This document shows, piece by piece, positions 7,733 through 13,757 of a DNA stretch of 14,151 bases; the first letter of the stretch is position 1, and every line of letters begins with the position of its first letter. Source of the DNA: DASWHD01 sp036393335 (GTDB taxonomy: Bacteria > CG2-30-53-67 > CG2-30-70-394); assembly GCA_036393335.1 (NCBI GenBank), contig DASWHD010000107.1, positions 1-14,151 of the forward strand. The letters run 5' to 3'. Made by a program: the position numbers and the translations under genes. Under the pieces are notes generated by a model. That model made no database searches and had not been told where the DNA came from. It saw nothing but the letters and a program-made list of their open reading frames with translations.

Positions 7733-8683
7733 ATGATCCGTCTCGAAGGGGTCTCCAAACGGTTCGGGGAGCACCACGCCCTGCGCTCCATCGACCTCGA
7801 GGTCCGGCGCGGGGAGTGGCTGGGGCTGTTCGGCCACAACGGCTCGGGCAAGTCGACCCTGATCCGACTGCTGCTCGGCCTCACCCGCCCCACCAGCGGC
7901 AGGCTCCTTCTCGACGGCCGGCCACCGGACGCCGCGGCGTGGCTCGCCTTCCGCACCACCCTCGGCTTCATGCCCGAGCGCATCGCCTTTTATGACCATC
8001 TCACCGGCCGCGAGACCCTCCAGTACTTCGCCCGCCTGCGAGGGGTGGACGGTGCAGCGATCTCACCCCTCCTGGAGCGAGTCGGTCTGGCGGAGGCGGC
8101 CGACCGGGCGGTGCAGGGCTACTCCAAGGGGATGCGCCAGCGGCTCAACCTGGCCCAGGCCCTCCTGGGGGACCCCCAGGTCATGATCGCCGACGAGCCG
8201 ATCGAGGGGCTCGATCCGCAAGGGGTGCGGGACTTCTTCGCGCTGCTCACCGCGGGCCGCACGGAGACGGTGGTGATGTCCTCCCACATGCTCACCGAGT
8301 GCTGCCACCGGGTGGACCGGATCTGCGTGCTCGGCGAGGGAGGGGTGCGGGCCCTGGGCACGGTGGAGGAGCTGAGCCGCGACCTCCACCCGCCGGTGCG
8401 GGTCCACGTCTACCCCTCGGAATCCGCCAACGGCAGCCTCGCGGCCACCCTCTCTGGGCTGGGCGCCGCCACGGTGGTGCAGCACCAGGGGGCATGGGTG
8501 GCCGAGGTGCCGCAGGCGGACAAGGTCGCCTTCCTCGCGGGCCTCGGGCCCTATCGGGGCGCGATCCACCACCTGCACATCGAGGAGCCGAGCCTGGAGG
8601 AGCTGTATTTCGAGGGGGAGTCCAACGAAGTGGATGCGGGATGGGGATTGGGGGATGAGGGAAAGGACAGCCCTGCGGGCTGA
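7733..8683 (+). CDS. nosF: ABC transporter ATPase NosF
   Basis: This 316-residue cytoplasmic ATPase is the energy-supplying subunit of the NosDFY system needed to mature the CuZ centre of NosZ. It has a Walker A motif GHNGSGKST (34-42), a signature in the form YSKGMRQR (130-137), Walker B VMIADEP (150-156) and an H-loop histidine in MSSHM (182-186). YSKGM in place of LSGGQ is common in this family of ABC-2-type ATPases. The ATG at 7733 begins MIRLEGVSKRFG, the usual start for such proteins, with CGGGAG 6-11 bases upstream; the frame extends further upstream through repeat DNA but without family similarity. The last 16 residues (301-316) and the stop codon are encoded by repeat copy B, so the natural C-terminus has probably been replaced. 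It lies between the NosD part and nosY, as expected. Confidence 0.93.
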   Translation: MIRLEGVSKRFGEHHALRSIDLEVRRGEWLGLFGHNGSGKSTLIRLLLGLTRPTSGRLLLDGRPPDAAAWLAFRTTLGFMPERIAFYDHLTGRETLQYFARLRGVDGAAISPLLERVGLAEAADRAVQGYSKGMRQRLNLAQALLGDPQVMIADEPIEGLDPQGVRDFFALLTAGRTETVVMSSHMLTECCHRVDRICVLGEGGVRALGTVEELSRDLHPPVRVHVYPSESANGSLAATLSGLGAATVVQHQGAWVAEVPQADKVAFLAGLGPYRGAIHHLHIEEPSLEELYFEGESNEVDAGWGLGDEGKDSPAG

Positions 8684-8777
8684 CAAGAATGCCGATGGAC
8701 GCCACCAACGAAAGAATCCACTGGCTGCGGCAGCGGCCATCCACCCTCCCATCACCCACCCCCCAATTCCCAACCCC
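8632..8777. repeat. Structured intergenic repeat, copy B (nosF end to nosY start)
   Basis: This copy overlaps the 3' end of nosF and fills the gap to nosY. It has the same order of parts as copy A: a G-rich arm, hairpin CAGCCCTGCGGGCTG (8668-8682), an ATGGACG block, hairpin TGGCTGCGGCAGCGGCCA (8722-8739) and a C-rich end. The first hairpin differs from copy A at both members of one base pair (G-C becomes A-T), so the stem is kept. Confidence 0.75.
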
Positions 8778-8792
8778 TAACCACTGCATCCC

Positions 8793-9626
8793 ATGAAGAC
8801 CCACCCCATCCTCACCATCGCCCGCAAGGAGCTCACCGACCGCCTGCGCAATCGGTGGGTATGGACGGTCTCCGCCCTGCTGTGCGTGTCTGCCCTGGCG
8901 ATCGCCTTGTTCGGGGCGGCCCCGGTGGGCGTGGTGGGCGGCAAGGGGGGTGGTGCCGCCATGGCGAGCCTCATGAACCTGGCCGTCTACCTAGTGCCGC
9001 TCATCGCCATGATCCTCGGGTGCGGGGCGATCATCGACGAGCAGCAGCGCGGCACTCTCGACCTCATCCTCGTCCAGCCCCTCTCTGTCGGGGCGTACTT
9101 TGCCGGCACCTTCCTCGGCTTCGCCCTCGCCCTGGCGATCGCGGTCGGATCGGGCCTGGCGATCGCCGGGGTGGTCACGAGCCTGTGGCTCGGCGTGGCG
9201 GTCGGCGAATACCTGGCCCTGATCCTCCTCGCCCTCCTGCTCGGTGGCGCCTTCCTGGCGCTGTCGTTTCTCGTCTCGCTGCTCGCCAGGGAACGGGGCC
9301 GGGCGATCGCCTCGTCGATCTTCGTGTGGCTGTTCGCGGTCTTTGTCTTCGATCTGCTCCTGGTGGGGCTGCTTATCGTGTCGGCCGGGAAGGTCCCCGC
9401 AGCCCTGTTCGGCGCCCTGCTGCTGGCGAACCCGGCCGATGTCTACCGGCTGCTGTGCCTTCACTGGATCGGATCCGCCGCCTCGTCCATGGGGTTGGCA
9501 TCGGTGGTGGAGTCGGGAATGCCGGCCGGGATGCTGTTCGGGATGCTGGTCCTGTGGATCGTGCTCCCCCTGACCCTGAGCTACCTCCTCTTGCGACGGC
9601 GCATCGCGGAGGATCGGCTGGTGTGA
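8793..9626 (+). CDS. nosY: ABC transporter permease NosY
   Basis: The 277-residue product matches the usual NosY length and is an inner-membrane ABC-2-type permease with about six transmembrane segments (roughly 24-43, 57-78, 104-130, 139-164, 174-198, 245-266). The N-terminal TIARKELTDRLRNRWVW and the segment LLANPADVYRLL are typical of NosY. It pairs with NosF and NosD to export or present what is needed for CuZ assembly, thought to be a sulfur compound in characterised systems. No Shine-Dalgarno sequence is visible: the bases before the ATG are the C-rich end of repeat copy B, so translation may be weak, leaderless-like or coupled to structure in the message. The gene order NosD-NosF-NosY is conserved in nos clusters, which supports the call. 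Confidence 0.92.
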   Translation: MKTHPILTIARKELTDRLRNRWVWTVSALLCVSALAIALFGAAPVGVVGGKGGGAAMASLMNLAVYLVPLIAMILGCGAIIDEQQRGTLDLILVQPLSVGAYFAGTFLGFALALAIAVGSGLAIAGVVTSLWLGVAVGEYLALILLALLLGGAFLALSFLVSLLARERGRAIASSIFVWLFAVFVFDLLLVGLLIVSAGKVPAALFGALLLANPADVYRLLCLHWIGSAASSMGLASVVESGMPAGMLFGMLVLWIVLPLTLSYLLLRRRIAEDRLV

Positions 9627-9698
9627 AGGCGCGCCCGGGCGACGGACCATGAGATGAGAGATGCCAAAACCCTTCAATCCGGTGTAGGAGGCGACGAG

Positions 9699-10355
9699 AT
9701 GCGGTACGACCGAGCAACGGGTTCACGGTGGATTCTTGCGGCGCTGCTCATCCTGCTTGCCGGCCAGGTGGCGGGGGCGGGCGAGCTGCGCGGGCGCGTC
9801 GTCGGCAAGGGCGACGCCGGCCCGGCCGTCGTGTGGATCGAGGGGCTCGCAGGCGGCAAGGTGCCGCACGTCGACACCGTGCTCACCCATGTCCCGGGTG
9901 GCGCCTTCGAGCCGCAGGTGAGCATCGGCTTCGTGGGCAACGATTACGTCCTGCGCAACGAGGACGACACGCTGCACAATATCCACCTGCACCTGCGGCT
10001 CGGCTACCAGAAGGCGATCTCGGACCGTCCCCTGCAGCTCGGCGCGACCCTGTACAACATCGCGTTGCCCCAGGCCGGCACCGAGGTGCGACGGCCGATC
10101 AAGCGGTACCACCGGTACCGGGACGATACCGGCTTTATCGAGGTGCTGTGTGACCGCCATCCGCAGGAGGTCGCCTACGTCGTGATCTTCGATCACCCCT
10201 ACGCGGCGGTGACCGCTGCCGGCGGCACCTTCGCCATCCGCGATGTACCTGCGGGCGATCACCTCGTGCGTGTCTGGCAGAACGGCACCGTGCAGGACTG
10301 GAAACAGGTCGAGGTGAAGGACGGCACCCCGACAGCCGTCATCATCGAGCTCTAG
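9699..10355 (+). CDS. Periplasmic cupredoxin-like protein
   Basis: The 218-residue protein has a signal peptide (about 1-26, ending VAGAG) and a cupredoxin-type domain fused to a carboxypeptidase-regulatory-like beta region (GGTFAIRDVPAGDHLVRVW), the architecture often annotated as methylamine utilisation or plastocyanin-like protein. Probable copper ligands are H93 (in TLHNIH), C151 and H154 (CDRHPQEVAY). The usual axial methionine of CxxHxxM is replaced by E157, with the spacing to the AYVV strand kept. It follows nosY by 72 bases in the same direction, and AGGAGG (9686-9691) lies 7 bases before the ATG, which favours this start over a GTG or ATG further upstream. It could carry electrons or copper for NosZ, but the role is inferred. 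The final G of its TAG stop is the first base of the inverted-repeat element that follows. Confidence 0.75.
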   Translation: MRYDRATGSRWILAALLILLAGQVAGAGELRGRVVGKGDAGPAVVWIEGLAGGKVPHVDTVLTHVPGGAFEPQVSIGFVGNDYVLRNEDDTLHNIHLHLRLGYQKAISDRPLQLGATLYNIALPQAGTEVRRPIKRYHRYRDDTGFIEVLCDRHPQEVAYVVIFDHPYAAVTAAGGTFAIRDVPAGDHLVRVWQNGTVQDWKQVEVKDGTPTAVIIEL

Positions 10356-10397
10356 CCCGCATTTCTCACCACGAATCTGCTGCGCCCGCGCAACCGC

Positions 10398-10413
10398 CCT
10401 GCCGGCAGGCAGG
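10398..10413. repeat. 16-bp direct repeat, copy 1
   Basis: CCTGCCGGCAGGCAGG, containing the palindrome CCTGCCGGCAGG, recurs exactly at 10514-10529 within the same inverted-repeat element. Confidence 0.8.
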
Positions 10414-10454
10414 CCGCATCTCCTGGCCGGGTCCTCGTCCGAGTCCTCGTCAGG

Positions 10455-10547
10455 GGTAGGAGCCGGTCGCACCGGCGATCCGCGCGGCAGGCCCTACGGG
10501 CCTGGGTCGCAGACCTGCCGGCAGGCAGGAGGGATTCGGCTCCTACC
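10455..10547. repeat. Inverted pair of REP-type sequences
   Basis: GGTAGGAGCCG (10455-10465), followed by the stem GCCGGTCGCACCGGC, is answered in reverse by CGGCTCCTACC (10537-10547). The GTAGGAGC head followed by a short GC stem and CGGCGAT is the form of REP elements in gammaproteobacteria. The second unit lacks the far half of its stem. Confidence 0.65.
10514..10529. repeat. 16-bp direct repeat, copy 2
   Basis: Exact second copy of the 16-base sequence at 10398-10413, close to the inner edge of the second REP unit. Confidence 0.8.
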
Positions 10548-10639
10548 GCGGGCCGGCCAGGATCTACGGCCATTGGCGCGCGCTCGCCACGACCCCTGGT
10601 GAGAAATGCGGGCGAATCACCCGTCGATTGGAGAACCGT

Positions 10640-10933
10640 ATGAGCGATCCCGAACCCCACTTCTGGGGGATGAGGAGAGCCACCCTCTGGCTGATGTACA
10701 TTGTCCTCCTGGTGGCAGGCAACGCGACCCTCTCCGGCTGCCGGGGCGCCGGCGACCCTGGCGACGCCGGGACAGTGGCCTACGGCTGCCCCATGAAGTG
10801 CGAGGAGGAGAAGACTTACGAGCAGCCGGGCAACTGCCCGGTGTGCGGGATGGCGCTGGTCGGGGTGGCGGCAGACGGGACCCTCGTCATGCCGGCACCA
10901 CCGGGCTCGGGGAGCGACGCGGGCGGTCGTTGA
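10640..10933 (+). CDS. Small lipoprotein with heavy-metal-binding domain
   Basis: This 97-residue protein has a hydrophobic signal (about 16-31) ending in the lipobox LSGC, with C34 the probable lipidated residue. The mature part contains YGCPMKC (48-54) and CPVCGMALV (66-74), the paired motif of the heavy-metal-binding domain found on copper-efflux proteins and copper-transporting P-type ATPases; the metal is probably Cu or a similar soft ion. GGAG (10630-10633) lies 6 bases before the ATG at 10640; a TTG at 10628 is less likely. It is the last gene of the nos-direction run. NosL, the copper chaperone lipoprotein of other nos clusters, is not seen, and NosL also has a lipid anchor and a CxxCGM-like site, so this protein may do the same job. 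That is inference; it is not a recognisable NosL by sequence. Confidence 0.8.
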   Translation: MSDPEPHFWGMRRATLWLMYIVLLVAGNATLSGCRGAGDPGDAGTVAYGCPMKCEEEKTYEQPGNCPVCGMALVGVAADGTLVMPAPPGSGSDAGGR

Positions 10934-10991
10934 CGGGATGATGGACCGGGGCCATGCCGGCCTATGGATCCTCCCGCCGGCGATTTCCTCG

Positions 10992-11483
10992 TCAGTACGC
11001 CCGCGCGTCGGGCCGCCGGCGCCACTCCTCGAACAGTGCGGCGCAGTCGTCGTGCAGCACCGCGCCGATCACGTGCATCGGGCTACGGCCGCGTATCACC
11101 AACTCCTGCGCCGGGAGCGCCAGCTCGTTGAAGCCGGCGGCCTGCGCGTCGGCGATCGTCGCGCCAAAGAAGAGCGTGTCGATGCGCGCCCAATGGCTGG
11201 CGGCAAGGCACATGGGACACGGCTCGCACGTGGTGTAGAGGTCGCAGCCGGCGAGATCGATGCGCCCCAGGGCGCGGCATGCGACCCGCAGGGCGTTGAT
11301 CTCGGCATGGGCAGTGATGTCCACGTCGCGCCACACGGTGTTGTGGGCGGCGGCGATCAGCCGGCCCTCTTGCGCGATGGCGCAGCCGAACGGCGTCTGT
11401 CCCTGGGCGATCCCCTGACGGCACGCGTCAATCGCGTGGCCCATCATTCTGACGTCCGGACGTGGTGGGTCCTTCGGGGTCAC
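10992..11483 (-). CDS. Nucleoside/guanine deaminase of the cytidine deaminase superfamily
   Basis: The 163-residue cytoplasmic enzyme carries the zinc site of the CDA superfamily: H59 and E61 in HAEI, and C89 and C92 in EPCPMC. The stretch CPMCLAASHWARIDTLFFGAT followed by AAGF is closer to guanine deaminases (GuaD-like) than to the tRNA adenosine deaminase TadA, so it probably hydrolyses a free base or nucleoside to its oxo form with release of ammonia. Substrate cannot be fixed by eye. The start given is a GTG at 11483; ATG codons at 11447 and 11444 would give a protein 12-13 residues shorter beginning MMGHAIDACRQG, and neither start has a clear Shine-Dalgarno sequence. It is transcribed towards the nos cluster and converges with the metal-binding lipoprotein gene 58 bases away. 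No link with denitrification is apparent. Confidence 0.85.
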   Translation of the reverse strand: MTPKDPPRPDVRMMGHAIDACRQGIAQGQTPFGCAIAQEGRLIAAAHNTVWRDVDITAHAEINALRVACRALGRIDLAGCDLYTTCEPCPMCLAASHWARIDTLFFGATIADAQAAGFNELALPAQELVIRGRSPMHVIGAVLHDDCAALFEEWRRRPDARAY

Positions 11484-11561
11484 ATTGCTGGCGATGGTTT
11501 TCGATGGTAGCTTTCAAATAACTATCTTAACTGCTCATCAATCCAGTGGGAGGGCCATCGC
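11484..11561. promoter_or_regulatory. Divergent intergenic region
   Basis: The 78 bases between the divergent deaminase and CBS genes are AT-richer than their surroundings (around 11496-11532) and must hold the start signals of both. No -35/-10 pair is convincing on either strand. GGGAGGG (11548-11554) is the ribosome-binding site of the CBS gene. Confidence 0.4.
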
Positions 11562-11966
11562 ATGGTCGCCAAAACCGCCCGTGACATCATGACAACCAAC
11601 GTCCATACGGCCGATCGCAAGGAGATCCTCTTCGATGTGACGACGCGTATGGCGCAGCACAATATTGGTGCGGTCGTAGTCACCAAGGACGACGTGCCGG
11701 TGGGCATGTTTTCCGAGCGTGACCTCTTGAAGCGGGTGACCTATCGCGACATCTCGCTCCACTCCTGCCACATTGGCGAGGTGATGACCCCCAAGGTTTC
11801 GACGTGCGGGCCCGGCGAGTCGCTCGACGAGATCAACGAAAAGATGAAGCATTATCGCCACCGCCATCTCGTGGTGATGGAAGATGGCAAGATGGTGGGC
11901 ATCATCTCGGTCCGCGACCTCGTGGTGGCGTACGCCGAACAGTTGGCGGACATCTCGGCGGGTTAG
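11562..11966 (+). CDS. Stand-alone two-CBS-domain protein
   Basis: The 134-residue cytoplasmic protein consists of two CBS domains (about 8-62 and 72-128), with no partner domain. Each domain opens with the usual motif (ARDIMTTNVHTA and IGEVMTPKVSTC) and ends with the usual G-x-x-S-x-RDL pattern (VGMFSERDLL, VGIISVRDLV). A CBS pair normally binds adenine nucleotides such as AMP, ATP or SAM and acts as an energy or redox sensor on a partner protein; the partner is unknown here. GGGAGGG (11548-11554) gives a strong start 7 bases before the ATG. Its TAG stop overlaps the TAA stop of the convergent TPR gene within the four bases TTAG, so there is no space for an intergenic terminator. It separates the nos run from the nap operon and may belong to neither. 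Confidence 0.9.
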   Translation: MVAKTARDIMTTNVHTADRKEILFDVTTRMAQHNIGAVVVTKDDVPVGMFSERDLLKRVTYRDISLHSCHIGEVMTPKVSTCGPGESLDEINEKMKHYRHRHLVVMEDGKMVGIISVRDLVVAYAEQLADISAG

Positions 11967-12499
11967 CGCCGCGCTGGGCCGCCAGCGGCGCGTTCGTTCA
12001 ATGCGCCGAGTTGCGGTGCGTCCGGCCTTATCTGGCGGAGCCGGGCAATCGTCTGTTGCGCCTCTGTCTCGGCCCCTTGGCGGAGGTAGAGGTCCGCCGC
12101 AATGGCGAAGGCGTCTGCGGCGCGGACCGCATCGCCGCGCGCCGCGTGGATCTCGCCGATGGCCTGGTAGAGGGCCGGTTCGTGCGGCAGGTGGGGCAGG
12201 GCGGCGGCCAAAGAGCGGAGGGCGGCCGGGTAGTCCTTCTGCGCCGCCTCGGCTTGGCCGCGAAAGAACAGGGCCTCGCCGGACTCCGGATCGGTCGCCA
12301 GCGCCGCGTTGAAGGCGTCGATTGCCGCCTGCCAGGCGCCCTCGTGGGCCAGCTTCAGGCCGGTGCGGATCTGATCGTCGGCCGACACCGCCGACCCGGA
12401 CACCGGGTCATGGGCGGCGGTGGGGAGATCGCCGGCCGCGACAGACCCGCTGCACGAGAGGGCCATGATCAGGGCCAGCGTGGAATGCAGGAGGCTCAT
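11963..12499 (-). CDS. Exported TPR-repeat protein at the end of the nap operon
   Basis: The 178-residue product has a signal peptide (about 1-22, ending SVAAG) and three to four tetratricopeptide helices pairs between about 42 and 155, such as GAWQAAIDAFNAALATDP and KDYPAALRSLAAALPHLP. TPR proteins mediate protein-protein contacts; this one would act in the periplasm. Its ATG overlaps the TGA stop of napF in the arrangement ATGA (on the - strand), so it is translationally coupled to napF, which explains the absence of a strong Shine-Dalgarno sequence. The coupling implies a role in assembling or stabilising the periplasmic nitrate reductase, but no such TPR protein is a standard Nap component known to me. 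The frame is open far upstream through napF in another phase; that part is not coding. Confidence 0.8.
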   Translation of the reverse strand: MSLLHSTLALIMALSCSGSVAAGDLPTAAHDPVSGSAVSADDQIRTGLKLAHEGAWQAAIDAFNAALATDPESGEALFFRGQAEAAQKDYPAALRSLAAALPHLPHEPALYQAIGEIHAARGDAVRAADAFAIAADLYLRQGAETEAQQTIARLRQIRPDAPQLGALNERAAGGPARR

Positions 12500-13086
12500 G
12501 TGTGCGACACCGTCAGCCCGGGGGCGGTCCCCGGGAGAGGAATGGGCGCGATCGAGAGCGCCGCCGGCGACGTGGGACAAACGAACTGGCACGCCCCACA
12601 TCCCGTGCACCGCCCCGTCACGACCGTTGGGGTACGGAGCTGCACCAGGGTGATCGCCCGTTCCGGGCATCGGTCCTGGCAGGAAAGGCACATGGCGAAG
12701 CCGGCCTTGTTCAGGCAATGCGCCATGTCTACCACGGCGACGCCAGGATAGGCCGCGGTGCCGGTCACCTCGGTTTGCAATGCGCCGCTCGGGCATGCCT
12801 CGGCGCAGGCGCGGCAAAACTTGCAGTAGCCGTCGCGGAACGCCATGTGTGGCGTGCCGTCCAACCCCGCACCCCGTCCGTCGACCCCTGCCAGCACAAG
12901 GTTCGGACATGCCTCGACGCAGGCGTGACAGCGCTCGCAGGTCGCCAGGAAGTCGGCCTCTGCCAGCGCCCCGGGGGGCCGCACGAGAGGCGGCAAGGGA
13001 GGGCCGGGAGGTTGCTCGGCCAACCGCCGCTTGAGTCGTGGCAATCCTCCGAGGAGGACCTCACGCCTGGTCCAGGGTTGGGACAT
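12496..13086 (-). CDS. napF: Ferredoxin-type protein NapF
   Basis: The 196-residue protein contains four cysteine groups for [4Fe-4S] clusters: C50/C53/C56/C60, C88/C91/C94/C98, a variant group C124/C133/C136/C140, and C160/C163/C166/C170. The start SQPWTRREVLLGG is typical of NapF, which begins with an arginine-rich motif. NapF is a cytoplasmic accessory protein thought to help load or activate the NapA catalytic subunit before export. It is normally longer clustered polyferredoxin than a simple 2[4Fe-4S] ferredoxin, and the third group HCLNKAGFAMCLSC is the pattern seen in the family. The gene lies 118 bases downstream of napB, with REP repeats between, and overlaps the TPR gene by four bases. 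In many nap operons napF is first; here it follows napB. Confidence 0.88.
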   Translation of the reverse strand: MSQPWTRREVLLGGLPRLKRRLAEQPPGPPLPPLVRPPGALAEADFLATCERCHACVEACPNLVLAGVDGRGAGLDGTPHMAFRDGYCKFCRACAEACPSGALQTEVTGTAAYPGVAVVDMAHCLNKAGFAMCLSCQDRCPERAITLVQLRTPTVVTGRCTGCGACQFVCPTSPAALSIAPIPLPGTAPGLTVSHT

Positions 13087-13100
13087 GGGTCAGGGGGATC

Positions 13101-13194
13101 GGTTGGAGCCGAATCCTTTCGGCGAGTCACGCCCGCAGGGCGTAGGACGGCACGTGTTTGGGAAGAGAATCGCCGATGGGAATCGGCTCCTACC
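13101..13194. repeat. Inverted pair of REP sequences between napB and napF
   Basis: A forward unit (13101-13128, GGTTGGAGCCG head, internal CCGAATCC-TTTCGG stem) and a reverse unit (13167-13194, ending CGGCTCCTACC) face each other across 38 bases, like a bacterial interspersed mosaic element. They share head and stem pattern with the pair at 10455-10547. In the napB-napF message they could fold and limit 3' decay of napB RNA. Confidence 0.7.
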
Positions 13195-13204
13195 GTGGTG
13201 CCGC

Positions 13205-13720
13205 TCAGAACGTGCTCGGCACCCACGGCGTGATGTCGGCCTGGGGCGCATGGCACTGGGTGCACACGTAGCGCGTGCCGAGGAGGCCGTGCTTCGCCGG
13301 CAACGTGGAGTTGCGGTAGGTCTGGATCGCTTTGGCCCGGTCCTGCTCGTAGGACTGGTCGTAGAGATCCGTGAAGTGGCTGTTCGGGACCGGGGTGGCA
13401 CGGTGCCCCGCGCGATCGGTCTCCCCGGTCAGATGGCATGCCAGGCAGGTGTTGTACTCCCGGCTCACGGTCATGGCGGTGATGTCGTGGGGGATCATCG
13501 GCGGCGCCCCCTCGTAGCCGCGGCCCATCACCTCGGATGCGCCGGGCATGGCGGACGGGTAAACGGTCTCGCCGGGAGTGATCTGCGCCTTGCCGGTCTC
13601 CTGGGCCCAGGGGGCGGTGGCACCGGCGGCCGGGGATGCCGGACCCGTGGGGTTGGACGCGCAGGCCGCCATCAGCAGGGCGAGGCCGGTGCCGGCGGTG
13701 AACAGAGCGAAGCCTTTCAT
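13205..13720 (-). CDS. napB: Periplasmic nitrate reductase diheme subunit NapB, probably lipid-anchored
   Basis: NapB is the diheme cytochrome c that passes electrons to NapA in nitrate reduction. The 171-residue protein has two heme motifs, CLACH (92-96) and CTQCH (153-157), and the family landmarks PPMIPHDI (73-80), YNTCLACH, SHFTD (114-118) and CHAPQADITPWVPSTF at the end. The N-terminus is a signal sequence ending LLMAAC, so C20 may be lipidated; most NapB proteins are soluble, so an anchored form is unusual. A linker rich in Ala, Pro and Gly (21-50) follows, as in other lipoprotein cytochromes. An ideal AAGGAGG sequence about 6 bases upstream fixes the ATG at 13720. Its position between napH and napF fits a nap operon running off the right edge of the window, where napA is expected. 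Confidence 0.93.
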   Translation of the reverse strand: MKGFALFTAGTGLALLMAACASNPTGPASPAAGATAPWAQETGKAQITPGETVYPSAMPGASEVMGRGYEGAPPMIPHDITAMTVSREYNTCLACHLTGETDRAGHRATPVPNSHFTDLYDQSYEQDRAKAIQTYRNSTLPAKHGLLGTRYVCTQCHAPQADITPWVPSTF

Positions 13721-13757
13721 GGGACACCTCCTTGGCATGAGAACAGGGGGATCGTTC

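Larger units (their letters stand above)
10355..10613. mobile_element. MITE-like element with perfect 17-bp terminal inverted repeats
   Basis: GCCCGCATTTCTCACCA (10355-10371) and its exact reverse complement TGGTGAGAAATGCGGGC (10597-10613) bound a 259-bp segment with no credible gene. Inside are two identical 16-bp direct repeats, an inverted pair of REP units and a 7-bp hairpin, CAGGCCCTACGGGCCTG (10488-10504). No target-site duplication is evident. The ends suggest a non-autonomous element moved by a transposase elsewhere in the genome; the family is not identified. Confidence 0.65.

Noticed and set aside
9699..10355. The gene after nosY as NosL
   Set aside because: It has a cupredoxin-type fold pattern and a non-lipid signal peptide, and lacks NosL motifs.
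10398..10547. Possible CRISPR-like repeat array
   Set aside because: Only two copies of the 16-bp repeat, no regular spacers, and the repeats lie inside an inverted-repeat element with REP units.
10992..11483. Call as the tRNA adenosine deaminase TadA
   Set aside because: The residues after PCPMC (LAASHWARID, AAGF) are closer to guanine-type deaminases.
12499..12910. Upstream extension of the TPR frame to 12910
   Set aside because: That part overlaps napF in another phase, has shadow-type composition, and a signal peptide begins at 12499 with an ATGA overlap.
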